Part shown: positions 50,693-59,847 of the stretch, piece by piece
How the letters are laid out: each line of letters begins with the position of its first letter
Position numbering within the stretch: position 1 is the stretch's first letter
Assembly (NCBI GenBank): GCA_026400275.1
Contig: JAPLPK010000067.1
Coordinates: 17,195-81,194 of the forward strand
DNA: 64,000 bases
Direction: 5' to 3'
Source: Burkholderiales bacterium
GTDB taxonomy: Bacteria; Pseudomonadota; Gammaproteobacteria; Burkholderiales; Burkholderiaceae_C
Translations under genes and position numbers: made by a program
Notes under the pieces: generated by a model
Seen by the model: the letters and a program-made list of their open reading frames with translations, nothing else
Database searches by the model: none
Told to the model about the DNA's origin: nothing

Positions 50693-51653
50693 AGCCCTGA
50701 TTGCCGACCTGCTGGCGTCCACGCTGCGTATGGCCACGCCCCTGATCCTGTGCGCCCTGGCCGGCCTGCTGTCCGAACGCGCCGGCGTCATCGACGTGGG
50801 GCTGGAGGGCAAGATGCTGTTTGCCGCCTTCATCGCTGGTGCCAGCGGCGCCGCCTTTGGCTCCATCACGATCGCCTTGCTAGCCTCCATAGGCATCGCC
50901 GTGGCCTTGTCCTGGATGCATGGCTATGCCTGCGTCAGCCACCGGGGGGACCAGGTGGTGTCCGGTGTGGCCTTGAACATCATTGCCACGGGGCTGACGG
51001 TGGTGCTGGGCCTGGCCTGGTTCCACCAGGGCGGGCAGACACCTACCGTAGCCGATGGCGTGCGCCTGCACGCGCTGTGGCCCGGCGCGGCAGACGCCTT
51101 GCAAGGCATTCCCTTGGTCGGGCAGATCATCGGCCTAGGCCTGCTCAGCCACAACATCATGGTCTACTTGGCGCTGGCCTTGGTGGCGGCTGTGTGGTGG
51201 CTGGTGTACCGCACGCGTTTTGGCCTGCGCCTGCGCGCAGTGGGCGAAAACGCCCACATGGTGGATGCTGCCGGCGTCTCGGTGCTGCGCCTGCGCTACA
51301 CCGCGCTGACGCTGAACGGCATTCTGTGCGGCCTGGCCGGCAGCTATATGGTGCTGGCGCAGAACGCCTCGTTTGTGCCGCATATGACCGCCGGCCGTGG
51401 CTTCATGGCCCTGGCCGCCATGATCTTTGGCAACTGGCGCCCGGTGCGCGCGTTGTGGGCGTGCTTGTTGTTCGGCTTTCTGGATGCTATGGCCATCCGC
51501 CTGCAAGGCGTCAGCCTGCCCGGCGTGGGCGAGGTACCAGTGCAGGCCGTGCAGGCCTTGCCCTACCTGCTGACGGTGGTGCTGCTGGCCGGCTTCATCG
51601 GCAAGACAGCCGTGCCCAAGGCTTTGGGCCAGCCCTACGTGAAAGAGCGCTGA
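50685..51653 (+). CDS. ABC transporter permease (BMP/nucleoside type)
   Basis: FGLRLRAVGENAHMVDAAGVSVLRLRYTALTLNGILCGLAGSYM. Confidence 0.9.
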   Translation: MDEALIADLLASTLRMATPLILCALAGLLSERAGVIDVGLEGKMLFAAFIAGASGAAFGSITIALLASIGIAVALSWMHGYACVSHRGDQVVSGVALNIIATGLTVVLGLAWFHQGGQTPTVADGVRLHALWPGAADALQGIPLVGQIIGLGLLSHNIMVYLALALVAAVWWLVYRTRFGLRLRAVGENAHMVDAAGVSVLRLRYTALTLNGILCGLAGSYMVLAQNASFVPHMTAGRGFMALAAMIFGNWRPVRALWACLLFGFLDAMAIRLQGVSLPGVGEVPVQAVQALPYLLTVVLLAGFIGKTAVPKALGQPYVKER

Positions 51654-51675
51654 AGCAGGTGCTTTCGAGCTGATT

Positions 51676-51715
51676 AAAAAGGGGTGTTCGCCAGTGGGGC
51701 GTGCACCCCTTTTTT
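51676..51715 (+). terminator. intrinsic terminator after BMP transporter operon
   Basis: aaaaaggggtg...caccccttttttc stem with T-tract. Confidence 0.8.
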
Positions 51716-51863
51716 CTTGGGGCGCACCCCATCTTTATGCGTGGGACTTGTGTTGAAGCAACGCTGGTGATTCGCGCATATCGATAGAAAAAGATAGCGC
51801 AAACGGCAGTGCTCTGACGGGCCAGAATGAATCGACATTCTTACCACGCACCGTGCCACCGCT

Positions 51864-52865
51864 ATGCCGTATTCACTTTCTCTGCTCGATAAGAGCCCCA
51901 TCCCGCCAGGTGCCAGCGCCGCCCAAGCATTGCAGCGTACCGTGGCGCTGGCCCAGCGCGCCGAAGAACTGGGCTACCGGCGCTTCTGGGTGGCAGAGCA
52001 CCATGGCAACCCGACCTTGGCCAGCAGCGCGCCCGAGGTGCTGATCGCCCACATCCTGGCCCGTACCACGCGTATCCGCGTCGGCTCCGGCGGCGTGATG
52101 CTGCAGCATTACAGCCCTTTCAAGGTGGCCGAGGCCTTCAAGCTGCTGGCCGCGCTGGCGCCTGGCCGTGTGGACCTGGGCGTCGGCAAGGCGCCGGGTG
52201 GGTTGCCGCTGGCCAGCCACGCATTGCAGTGGCTGCATGACGCAGCGCGTAAGCCCGACTTTGCGCAGCAACTGGCCGACCTGGATGCATTTTTGGAAGG
52301 AACCGTGATCGACGGCCATCCACTCAGCGGCGCTGTGGCCTACCCCACACCGCCTGAGCTGCCCGAGCGCATTCTGCTCGGCGGCAGTGCGGCCAGCGCC
52401 GAGTTGGCTGCGCGCCTGGGTTGGGACTTCACCTACGCTGGGCATTTCAATGCCGATCCGGCCAACATCGAGCGCTCGGTTGCGGCCTACCAGCAGGCCA
52501 CGGGCCGACCTGCGGCGCTGGCCTTATATGCCTTTGCCGCCGCAAGCAAGGACAAAGCCGAGCGTCTGGTGGGGGCGCTGCGCATCTTCAAACTGCACCT
52601 GTCCACTGGCCAGAGTGTGAATCTGCCGAGCGAAGAGGCCGCAGCCGAGTTTGCGCGCCAGGCCGGCGTGGCCGACTACCGCATTGAAGAGACGCGGCCT
52701 TACGTGCTCACCGGCAGGCCCGAGAGCGTGCGCCACGCGCTGGACGCCCTGAGCGCCCGCTACGGCATCCAGGAATTTGTCATCGACACCCCGGTGGTGG
52801 GCTTTGCCGACCGCTGGGCTTCCGTAGAGCTGCTGGCCGGCGCAGAGCACGCCATAGCTGCTTGA
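51864..52865 (+). CDS. LLM-class flavin-dependent monooxygenase (YtmO/CmoO-like)
   Basis: MPYSLSLLDKSPIPPGASAAQALQRTVALAQRAEELGYRRFWVAEHHGNPTLASSAPEVLIAHI. Confidence 0.88.
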   Translation: MPYSLSLLDKSPIPPGASAAQALQRTVALAQRAEELGYRRFWVAEHHGNPTLASSAPEVLIAHILARTTRIRVGSGGVMLQHYSPFKVAEAFKLLAALAPGRVDLGVGKAPGGLPLASHALQWLHDAARKPDFAQQLADLDAFLEGTVIDGHPLSGAVAYPTPPELPERILLGGSAASAELAARLGWDFTYAGHFNADPANIERSVAAYQQATGRPAALALYAFAAASKDKAERLVGALRIFKLHLSTGQSVNLPSEEAAAEFARQAGVADYRIEETRPYVLTGRPESVRHALDALSARYGIQEFVIDTPVVGFADRWASVELLAGAEHAIAA

Positions 52866-52891
52866 TTTTTGACCCAGAACGAGACACCACC

Positions 52892-54238
52892 ATGGCACAG
52901 ACACCCATTCGCTTCGGCATCATGCTGCACGGCGCCGGCGGCCACATGAACGCCTGGAAGCACCCCAGCGGCCCGGCCGACGCTAGCGTCAACTTGGACT
53001 TCTACATCCGTACCGCTCAGAAGGCCGAAGCTGCAGGCATCGCCTTCGCCTTCGTGGCCGACGGGCTGTATATCAACGAGAAGTCGATACCGCATTTCCT
53101 GAACCGCTTTGAGCCCATTTCCATTCTGTCGGCGCTGGCGGCAGTGACCCGCAAGATCGGCCTGGCCGGCACCATCTCCACCTCGTACAGCGACCCGTTT
53201 ACCGTGGCGCGGCAGTTCGCCTCGCTGGACCTGATCAGCCAGGGCCGCGCTGGCTGGAACGTGGTCACCACGCCCCTCGAAGGCACGGCCAAAAACTACA
53301 GCCGCACGCACCCCGAGCATGCGCAGCGCTACCAGATCGCTGACGAATACCTGCAGGTCACACAAGGCCTGTGGGACAGTTGGGACGACGATGCCGTGGT
53401 GCGCAACCGCAGCACCGGCCAGTTCTTCGACAAGAGCAAGCTGCACACGCTGGACTTCAAAGGCCGCTTTTTCGAGGTCGCTGGCCCGCTGAACATCGGC
53501 CGCTCGCCCCAGGGCCAGCCGGTGATCTTCCAGGCAGGTTCATCTGACGCAGGCATTGGCCTGGCTGGCAAATACGCCGACGCGGTGTTCACCCATTCGC
53601 CCTCGTTGGAAGAAACCCGCAGCTTCTCGCGGCAGGTGAAGGCCAGCGCGATTGCCCAGGGCCGTGCCGGTTCCGACGTGAAGGTATTTCCCGGCATCGG
53701 CCCGGTGGTGGGCGCCACGCAGGCCGAGGCTGACGCCAAGTACCAGGCGATCCGCGAGCTGCTCAGCATCGACGAGGCCCTGGCCTACCTGGGCCGGTTT
53801 TTCGACCACCACGACTTCAGCCAGTACCCGCTGGACGCACCGTTCCCTGAGCTGGGTGACATCGGCAAAAACAGCTTTCGCTCCACCACCGACCGCATCA
53901 AGGCCGAGGCCGCGAAAAGCGGGCAGAGCTTGCGCGAGGTGGCGCTGGAAGTGGCTACGCCGAAGTCGCAGTTTGTCGGCACCGGCGAGCGCATTGCCGA
54001 TGAAATCATCCGCTGGATCGACGCCGAGGCGGCCGATGGCTTCATCCTCGGTTTCCCGGTGGTGGCGCAAGGCCTGGATGACTTCATTGCGCATGTGATC
54101 CCCGTGCTGGAAGCCCGTGGCCGCTATGAACGCACGCTGCCTGGCACCACCCTGCGGGACCACCTGGGTCTGCCGCGCAAGGCCAGCCGCTATGCCGAGC
54201 CCAGCAGCTCTGCGCACGCCGAACGGAAGGTAGCCTGA
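52892..54238 (+). CDS. NtaA/SnaA/DszA-family flavin monooxygenase (YtnJ/CmoJ-like)
   Basis: LDFYIRTAQKAEAAGIAFAFVADGLYI...TVARQFASLDLISQGRAGWNVVTTPLEGTAKNYSR. Confidence 0.9.
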   Translation: MAQTPIRFGIMLHGAGGHMNAWKHPSGPADASVNLDFYIRTAQKAEAAGIAFAFVADGLYINEKSIPHFLNRFEPISILSALAAVTRKIGLAGTISTSYSDPFTVARQFASLDLISQGRAGWNVVTTPLEGTAKNYSRTHPEHAQRYQIADEYLQVTQGLWDSWDDDAVVRNRSTGQFFDKSKLHTLDFKGRFFEVAGPLNIGRSPQGQPVIFQAGSSDAGIGLAGKYADAVFTHSPSLEETRSFSRQVKASAIAQGRAGSDVKVFPGIGPVVGATQAEADAKYQAIRELLSIDEALAYLGRFFDHHDFSQYPLDAPFPELGDIGKNSFRSTTDRIKAEAAKSGQSLREVALEVATPKSQFVGTGERIADEIIRWIDAEAADGFILGFPVVAQGLDDFIAHVIPVLEARGRYERTLPGTTLRDHLGLPRKASRYAEPSSSAHAERKVA

Positions 54239-55428
54239 TGCCGCGTGAAGAAGCTACCGACGTCCGCCGCGTGGAATCTCGCGTGGCGTCGTATATCAAC
54301 GAGTTCGTGGCATTGCGCCAGGACATCCACCAACACCCCGAGCTTTCTTTCAAAGAGCACCGAACCTCTGACATCGTGGCTGCGCGCTTGGCATCGTGGG
54401 GCTATGAAGTCACGCGTGGGATCGCAGGCACCGGTGTGGTCGGTAGTCTGCGCCGTGGCAACGGCAGCAAGACACTGGGTATCCGCGCCGATATGGACGC
54501 TCTGCCCATCCAGGAAGCCACCGGCCTGCCCTATGCCAGCGTGAATGCCGGCGTGATGCATGCGTGCGGCCATGATGGGCACACCGCCATCCTCCTGGCG
54601 GCGGCGCGCACGCTGGCCGAGGTGGGCCAATTCGACGGCCAGTTGCAGCTGATCTTCCAGCCGGCCGAGGAAACCGGCACGGGTGCCCGCAGGATGATTT
54701 CCGAGGGCCTGTTCGACCGCTTCCCGTGCGACGCAGTGTTTGGCTTGCACAACTGGCCGGGCGTGCCTGCCGGCCACCTGGGCTGCGTGGCCGGTCCCGC
54801 CATGGCCTCTATCGACCAGGCCGTCATCACCATTCGCGGCAAGGGCGGCCATGGTGCCGAGCCCCACCGCACGGTGGACCCGGTGGTCGTCAGCGCCCAC
54901 CTGATCACTGCGCTGCAGACCATTGTTTCGCGCAATGTGGACCCGCTGGATATGGGCGTGGTTACGGTGGGTTCGATCCACGGCGGATCGGCCTCGAATG
55001 TGATCCCTGACGCGGTGGAGCTGAAGCTGACCATGCGTTCCTTCCGTCCCGAAATCCGCAAGCTCTTGCAAGAGCGCGTACCCGCGCTGGCCAAGGCCCA
55101 GGCCGAGAGCTTTGGTGCCGAAGCCGAGGTGGACTACCAGCTGGGATTTCCGGCGGTGCTGAACCATGTGGACGAGACCGCGTTTGCCCGCAGCGTGGCC
55201 GAAGACACCTTCGGCGCCGGCCAGGTCGAGCCCGGCTTTCGCCCGCGTACCGCCAGCGAAGACTTCGCCTACATGCTGCAGGCGCGCAAGGGCAGCTATG
55301 TGTTTTTGGGCAACGGCGAAGGCGCTTCGCTGCACAGCCCGCGCTACAACTTTAACGACGCCGTGCTGGGCCTGGCCGCCACCTACTGGACCCGGCTGGC
55401 CGAGCGGTTTCTGGCACCCGCTGTATAA
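54238..55428 (+). CDS. M20-family amidohydrolase/deacetylase (YtnL/SndA-like)
   Basis: LRQDIHQHPELSFKEHRTSDIVAARL...GIRADMDALPIQEATGLPYASVNAGVMHACGHDGHTAILLAAA. Confidence 0.92.
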   Translation: MPREEATDVRRVESRVASYINEFVALRQDIHQHPELSFKEHRTSDIVAARLASWGYEVTRGIAGTGVVGSLRRGNGSKTLGIRADMDALPIQEATGLPYASVNAGVMHACGHDGHTAILLAAARTLAEVGQFDGQLQLIFQPAEETGTGARRMISEGLFDRFPCDAVFGLHNWPGVPAGHLGCVAGPAMASIDQAVITIRGKGGHGAEPHRTVDPVVVSAHLITALQTIVSRNVDPLDMGVVTVGSIHGGSASNVIPDAVELKLTMRSFRPEIRKLLQERVPALAKAQAESFGAEAEVDYQLGFPAVLNHVDETAFARSVAEDTFGAGQVEPGFRPRTASEDFAYMLQARKGSYVFLGNGEGASLHSPRYNFNDAVLGLAATYWTRLAERFLAPAV

Positions 55429-55444
55429 GCCAAGGAGACTTTCC

Positions 55445-56035
55445 GTGAGCGAAACATTCCTCTACACCCAACCGCACGATCCGGCCGCCCGGCCGCTGAT
55501 CGAGGCATTGACGCGCGAGTACGACACCCGTTACGGCGACATACCGCGCGCCGAGGGCGAGCCGAAAGAAATGGACCGCTACCCGCCCGAGGTGTTTGCG
55601 CCACCGCACGGCAACTTTGTGCTGCTGCTGCGCGATGGTGTGGCGATTGGCGGCGGCGCCTTCATGCGGCTGGACCCGCACACCGCCGAGTTCAAACGCA
55701 TCTGGACCCATGCCGAGTTGCGCCGCCAGGGCCTGGCCCGCAAGATCATGGTCGAGCTGGAGGCGCAGGCCGTGCGCCAGGGCTATAGCCGTGGCTACCT
55801 GACCACCGGCTTTCGCCAGCCCGAGGCGGTGGCGCTGTACCTGGGCCATGGCTACACGCCATTGTTCGATCTGGCGCAGGACCCGGCCACCATCGGCAGC
55901 CTGCCGTTCCAGAAGCTGCTGGTGCCCAGCGCCAAGGTCGAGTTTCAAGAGATCGTGGTCAAGCGCAGCGATCTGCTGCAAGGTGTACTCGCGCTGCGCG
56001 GCGCTGCGGCACTGGAAGGAGCCGTCGCACCATGA
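55445..56035 (+). CDS. GNAT-family N-acetyltransferase (YtmI/SnaA-like)
   Basis: GTG start with aaggag [46 protein letters not shown] acetyl-CoA motif. Confidence 0.85.
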   Translation: MSETFLYTQPHDPAARPLIEALTREYDTRYGDIPRAEGEPKEMDRYPPEVFAPPHGNFVLLLRDGVAIGGGAFMRLDPHTAEFKRIWTHAELRRQGLARKIMVELEAQAVRQGYSRGYLTTGFRQPEAVALYLGHGYTPLFDLAQDPATIGSLPFQKLLVPSAKVEFQEIVVKRSDLLQGVLALRGAAALEGAVAP

Positions 56036-57831
56036 CCAGTACCACCTATTTTGACTTGGCCCCCGAGGCCGCCGCAGCGCCCAATGTGGCGGCGCCCGCA
56101 CCCGCTCCGGCTGCACGGGAAAAAGGCGACTACTCGCAGTACAGGGTCGTCCCTGCGCGTTACCCGGGCCGTACCGTCGGCACGGTGCTGGCGGTCTTGG
56201 TGATTGCCGCCGTACTGCAGTCGGTGTTCACCAATCCGCGCTGGGGCTGGGGCGTGTTTGCCGAATGGTTCTTTGCCGAGCCGGTGCTGATCGGCCTGGG
56301 CCGCACGCTGCTGCTCACGGCAGCGGGCGCGCTGTTTGGCTTCATTCTCGGCACCGGGCTGGCGCTGGCGCGGGTCTCGCGCTCGCCCCTGCTGGCGCGC
56401 CTGTCCTGGGGTTTTGTGTGGATCTTCCGCTCGATTCCGGTGATCGTGCTGCTGTTGATCATCAACAACCTGGGCTACCTGTATGAAACGGTGTCGCTGG
56501 GTGTGCCATTCACCGGCACGGTGTTTTTTTCGTACCCCACGACGCAACTGATCAGCCCGTTTGTGGCGGCGCTACTAGGCTTGACCTTGAACCAGGCGGC
56601 GTTTTCTTCGGAGATCATCCGTGGCGGCATCTTGTCGGTAGACCAGGGCCAGTTGGAGGCGGCTGCCGCGCTGGGGCTGCCACGCCGCCGCCAGGCGTTT
56701 CGTATCGTGTTGCCGCAGGCCATGCGCTCGATACTGCCTAGCGCCTTCAATGAAATCATCGGCCTGGCCAAGGGCACCTCCAACGTGTATATCCTGGCGC
56801 TACCCGAGCTGTTCTACACCATCCAGATCATCTACCGCCGCAACCTGGAGGTGATTCCATTGCTAATGGTGGCTACCGTCTGGTACCTGGTGATCCTCAC
56901 CGTGCTGTCGATTGCCCAGCACCAGATCGAGCGTCACTTCTCCAAGGGTGCGCTGCGCAACCACCAGGCTGCACCCTGGGCCCGCTGGTTGCGCGCACGC
57001 CTCCCAGCGCAGGCCACAGCGCCAGCGGTGCGCCGCGAAGCTCCGGCGCGCCGTGCCGTGCCACCCAGCACGGGTGGCGAGGTCACGGTGCATGGCATTT
57101 CGAAGAGCTTTGGCGCGCTGAAGGTGCTGCAGGACGTGACCTTGAGCGTGCCACGCGGTAGCGTGACCGTGGTGCTCGGCCCGTCAGGCTCTGGCAAATC
57201 GACCCTGCTGCGCACCATCAACCACCTGGAGCGCGTGGACGAGGGCTTTATCGCCATCGACGGCGAACTGGTCGGCTACCGCAAGGACGCCGACACGCTG
57301 TACGAGCTGCGCGAGAGCGACATCCTGGCGCGCCGTGTCGATGTCGGCATGGTGTTCCAGAACTTCAATCTGTTCCCGCACCTGACGGTGCTGGAAAACA
57401 TCGTCGAGGCACCGATTGCCGTGCGCGGCCAGCACCGGGCGGATGCCGAGTCGCAAGCCTTCGAGCTATTGGCCCGCGTGGGTCTGGCCGACAAGGCCCA
57501 CGCCTATCCGCTCCAGCTGTCGGGCGGCCAGCAGCAGCGCGTGGCGATTGCCCGGGCGCTGGCGCTGCGGCCCAAGGTGTTGCTGTTTGATGAGCCCACA
57601 TCTGCGCTGGACCCCGAGCTGGTGGGCGAGGTGCTGGACGTGATCAAGGAGCTGGCGCGCTCAGGCACCACCCTGCTGATCGTCACGCACGAGATCGGTT
57701 TTGCCCGTGAGGTGGCCGACCGCATCGTCTTCATGGAGCAGGGCCGCATCGTCGAAGTGGGCACGCCCGACCAGGTGTTCAACGCCCCGCAACACGCCCG
57801 TACTGCAGCCTTCTTGGCCAAGGTGCTGTAG
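56032..57831 (+). CDS. fused amino-acid ABC transporter permease-ATPase
   Basis: N-terminal HisM-type permease ([42 protein letters not shown]) and C-terminal ATPase ([58 protein letters not shown]) in one ORF. Confidence 0.95.
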   Translation: MTSTTYFDLAPEAAAAPNVAAPAPAPAAREKGDYSQYRVVPARYPGRTVGTVLAVLVIAAVLQSVFTNPRWGWGVFAEWFFAEPVLIGLGRTLLLTAAGALFGFILGTGLALARVSRSPLLARLSWGFVWIFRSIPVIVLLLIINNLGYLYETVSLGVPFTGTVFFSYPTTQLISPFVAALLGLTLNQAAFSSEIIRGGILSVDQGQLEAAAALGLPRRRQAFRIVLPQAMRSILPSAFNEIIGLAKGTSNVYILALPELFYTIQIIYRRNLEVIPLLMVATVWYLVILTVLSIAQHQIERHFSKGALRNHQAAPWARWLRARLPAQATAPAVRREAPARRAVPPSTGGEVTVHGISKSFGALKVLQDVTLSVPRGSVTVVLGPSGSGKSTLLRTINHLERVDEGFIAIDGELVGYRKDADTLYELRESDILARRVDVGMVFQNFNLFPHLTVLENIVEAPIAVRGQHRADAESQAFELLARVGLADKAHAYPLQLSGGQQQRVAIARALALRPKVLLFDEPTSALDPELVGEVLDVIKELARSGTTLLIVTHEIGFAREVADRIVFMEQGRIVEVGTPDQVFNAPQHARTAAFLAKVL

Positions 57832-57950
57832 CCCACAGCCCATCACTTACCCACGCTGATCCTCTGGCTGGCCGTACGCCCTGTACGGCCGGCAGGGGAG
57901 AGGCTTGCCGTGATTTTTCTCAACCTGAACCTTTTGATTGGACCCACACC

Positions 57951-58886
57951 ATGCGACTTCATGCCCCCTTCCGAAATGTCCTGATCGGCATCGCTACCGC
58001 CGCCGCCACTTTGCTGCCGCTGCACGCCTGGTCCCAGGCCGGTGACCTGGACCCCGCGCAACCGGGCCGCATCCGCGCCCAGAAGTCCGACGAAGCGCTG
58101 AAGCTGCTGTCTAAAGACTACAAGTTCACCAAGGACGGCACTTTCACCGTGGGTATCGCGCTGGGCCGGTTGCCCTTGGGCTCTTTCGCCAATGACAACA
58201 AAACCTTTGTCGGCAACGAGCCCGACATCGCACTGCTGGTGGCCGACAGCCTGGGTCGCAAGCTGGAGCTGGTGCCCGTCGCCTGGGCCGACTGGCCGCT
58301 GGGCCTGCAGTCCGGCAAGTTCGACGCGGTGGTGTCCAACGTCACCGTCACCGAGGCGCGCAAGGAGAAGTTCGACTTTTCCACCTACCGCAACGACACG
58401 CTGGGCATTTACGTGAAGAGCGATAGCAAGGTCGCCAGCGTGAAGGAGCCTAAAGACATAGCCGGCCTGCGTGTGATCGTCGGCGCCAGCACCAACCAAG
58501 AGCAAATCCTGCTGCGCTGGAACCAGCAGAACCTGGCCGCAGGCCTGAAGCCGGTGGAGATCCAGTACTACGACGATGACGTGGTGCAGCGCCTGGCGAT
58601 CCAGTCGAACCGCGCCGATGCCTACCTGGGCCCGAACGCGCTGGCTGCCTACGAGGCCCGCGACGGCAAGACCCGGCTGGCCGGCACCTTCTCTGGCGGC
58701 TGGCCACTCAGCGCCGAAATTGCCGTTACCACGCGCAAAGGCTCGGGCCTGGCCGACGCGGTGACCGCCGCGCTGAACGAACAGATCCGCAACGGCAACT
58801 ACACCAAGGCGCTGGCCCGCTGGAACCTGGGCTCCGAGGCCATTGAGAAGTCGCGCACCAACCCGCCTGGGCTGCCCAAGTCCTGA
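57951..58886 (+). CDS. family 3 amino-acid-type substrate-binding protein
   Basis: VAWADWPLGLQSGKFDAVVSNVTVTEARKEKFDFSTYRNDTLGIYVK. Confidence 0.92.
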   Translation: MRLHAPFRNVLIGIATAAATLLPLHAWSQAGDLDPAQPGRIRAQKSDEALKLLSKDYKFTKDGTFTVGIALGRLPLGSFANDNKTFVGNEPDIALLVADSLGRKLELVPVAWADWPLGLQSGKFDAVVSNVTVTEARKEKFDFSTYRNDTLGIYVKSDSKVASVKEPKDIAGLRVIVGASTNQEQILLRWNQQNLAAGLKPVEIQYYDDDVVQRLAIQSNRADAYLGPNALAAYEARDGKTRLAGTFSGGWPLSAEIAVTTRKGSGLADAVTAALNEQIRNGNYTKALARWNLGSEAIEKSRTNPPGLPKS

Positions 58887-58912
58887 TGCGGAATTTTGGT
58901 AGGAACCACACC

Positions 58913-59845
58913 ATGCTGTGTATTTCATCTTTCTGCCGCCGCGCTGCCTTGGCTGCTGTCTGGCTCTACGCGGTAGCGGCTGGGGCCGCCGACCGCTTTG
59001 ACTTCAGCCCCGAGCAGGCGGGCCGCGTGCGCGCCACCAAAGACGCCGAGGCCATCAAGGCCCTGCCCAAGGACTTCCGCTTTGTAAAAGACGGGGTGTT
59101 TACCGTGGCGATTTCGCCTATGGCACCGCCGATTTCGAGCTACGCCACCGACGCGAAGACCGTGGTCGGCTTCGACCCCGACTACGCGCAGCTGGTGGCC
59201 GACGCCCTGGGCCTGAAGCTGGACCTGCAGCCTATTGCCTGGGCCGACTGGCCGCTGGGCTTGGTCTCCGGCAAATACGACGCGGTGATCTCCAACGTGG
59301 GCGTGACCGAGCAGCGCAAGGAGAAGTTCGATTTCTCGACCTACCGCCTGGGCCTGCACGGCTTTTACGTGCGGGCCGACAGCGCTATCCGCAGCATCAA
59401 GGAACCCAAGGACGTGGCGGGGCTGAAGATCGTCACCGGCGCTGGTACCAACCAGGAAAAAATCCTGCTGGAATGGAACCGGCAGAACACCGCTGCGGGC
59501 CTTAAGCCGCTGGAGCTGCAGTACTTTGACGACGACGTGGCCCGGGTGCTGGCGGTGGTGTCGGGGCGCGCAGATGCCAACTTCAACCCCAATGCGCCGC
59601 AGGCCTACCACGCGGCCAAAGAGGGCAAGATCAAGCTGGTCGGCACGGTGAACGCCGGCTGGCCGCTGAAGTCTGACGTGGCCATCACCACGCGCAAGGG
59701 CAGCGGCCTGGCGCAGGCGCTAACCATCGCGGGCAACGGCCTTATCAAGGCCGGCAAATACCAGCAAGCGCTGGCCCGCTGGAGCCTGAACGAAGAGGCA
59801 CTGGCGGCATCGGAAACCAACCCGCCCGGCTTGCCCAAGTTCTAA
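58913..59845 (+). CDS. family 3 substrate-binding protein, paralogue of the preceding gene
   Basis: IAWADWPLGLVSGKYDAVISNVGVTEQRKEKFDFSTYRLGLHGFYVR; alternative start at 58886. Confidence 0.92.
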   Translation: MLCISSFCRRAALAAVWLYAVAAGAADRFDFSPEQAGRVRATKDAEAIKALPKDFRFVKDGVFTVAISPMAPPISSYATDAKTVVGFDPDYAQLVADALGLKLDLQPIAWADWPLGLVSGKYDAVISNVGVTEQRKEKFDFSTYRLGLHGFYVRADSAIRSIKEPKDVAGLKIVTGAGTNQEKILLEWNRQNTAAGLKPLELQYFDDDVARVLAVVSGRADANFNPNAPQAYHAAKEGKIKLVGTVNAGWPLKSDVAITTRKGSGLAQALTIAGNGLIKAGKYQQALARWSLNEEALAASETNPPGLPKF

Positions 59846-59847
59846 CC

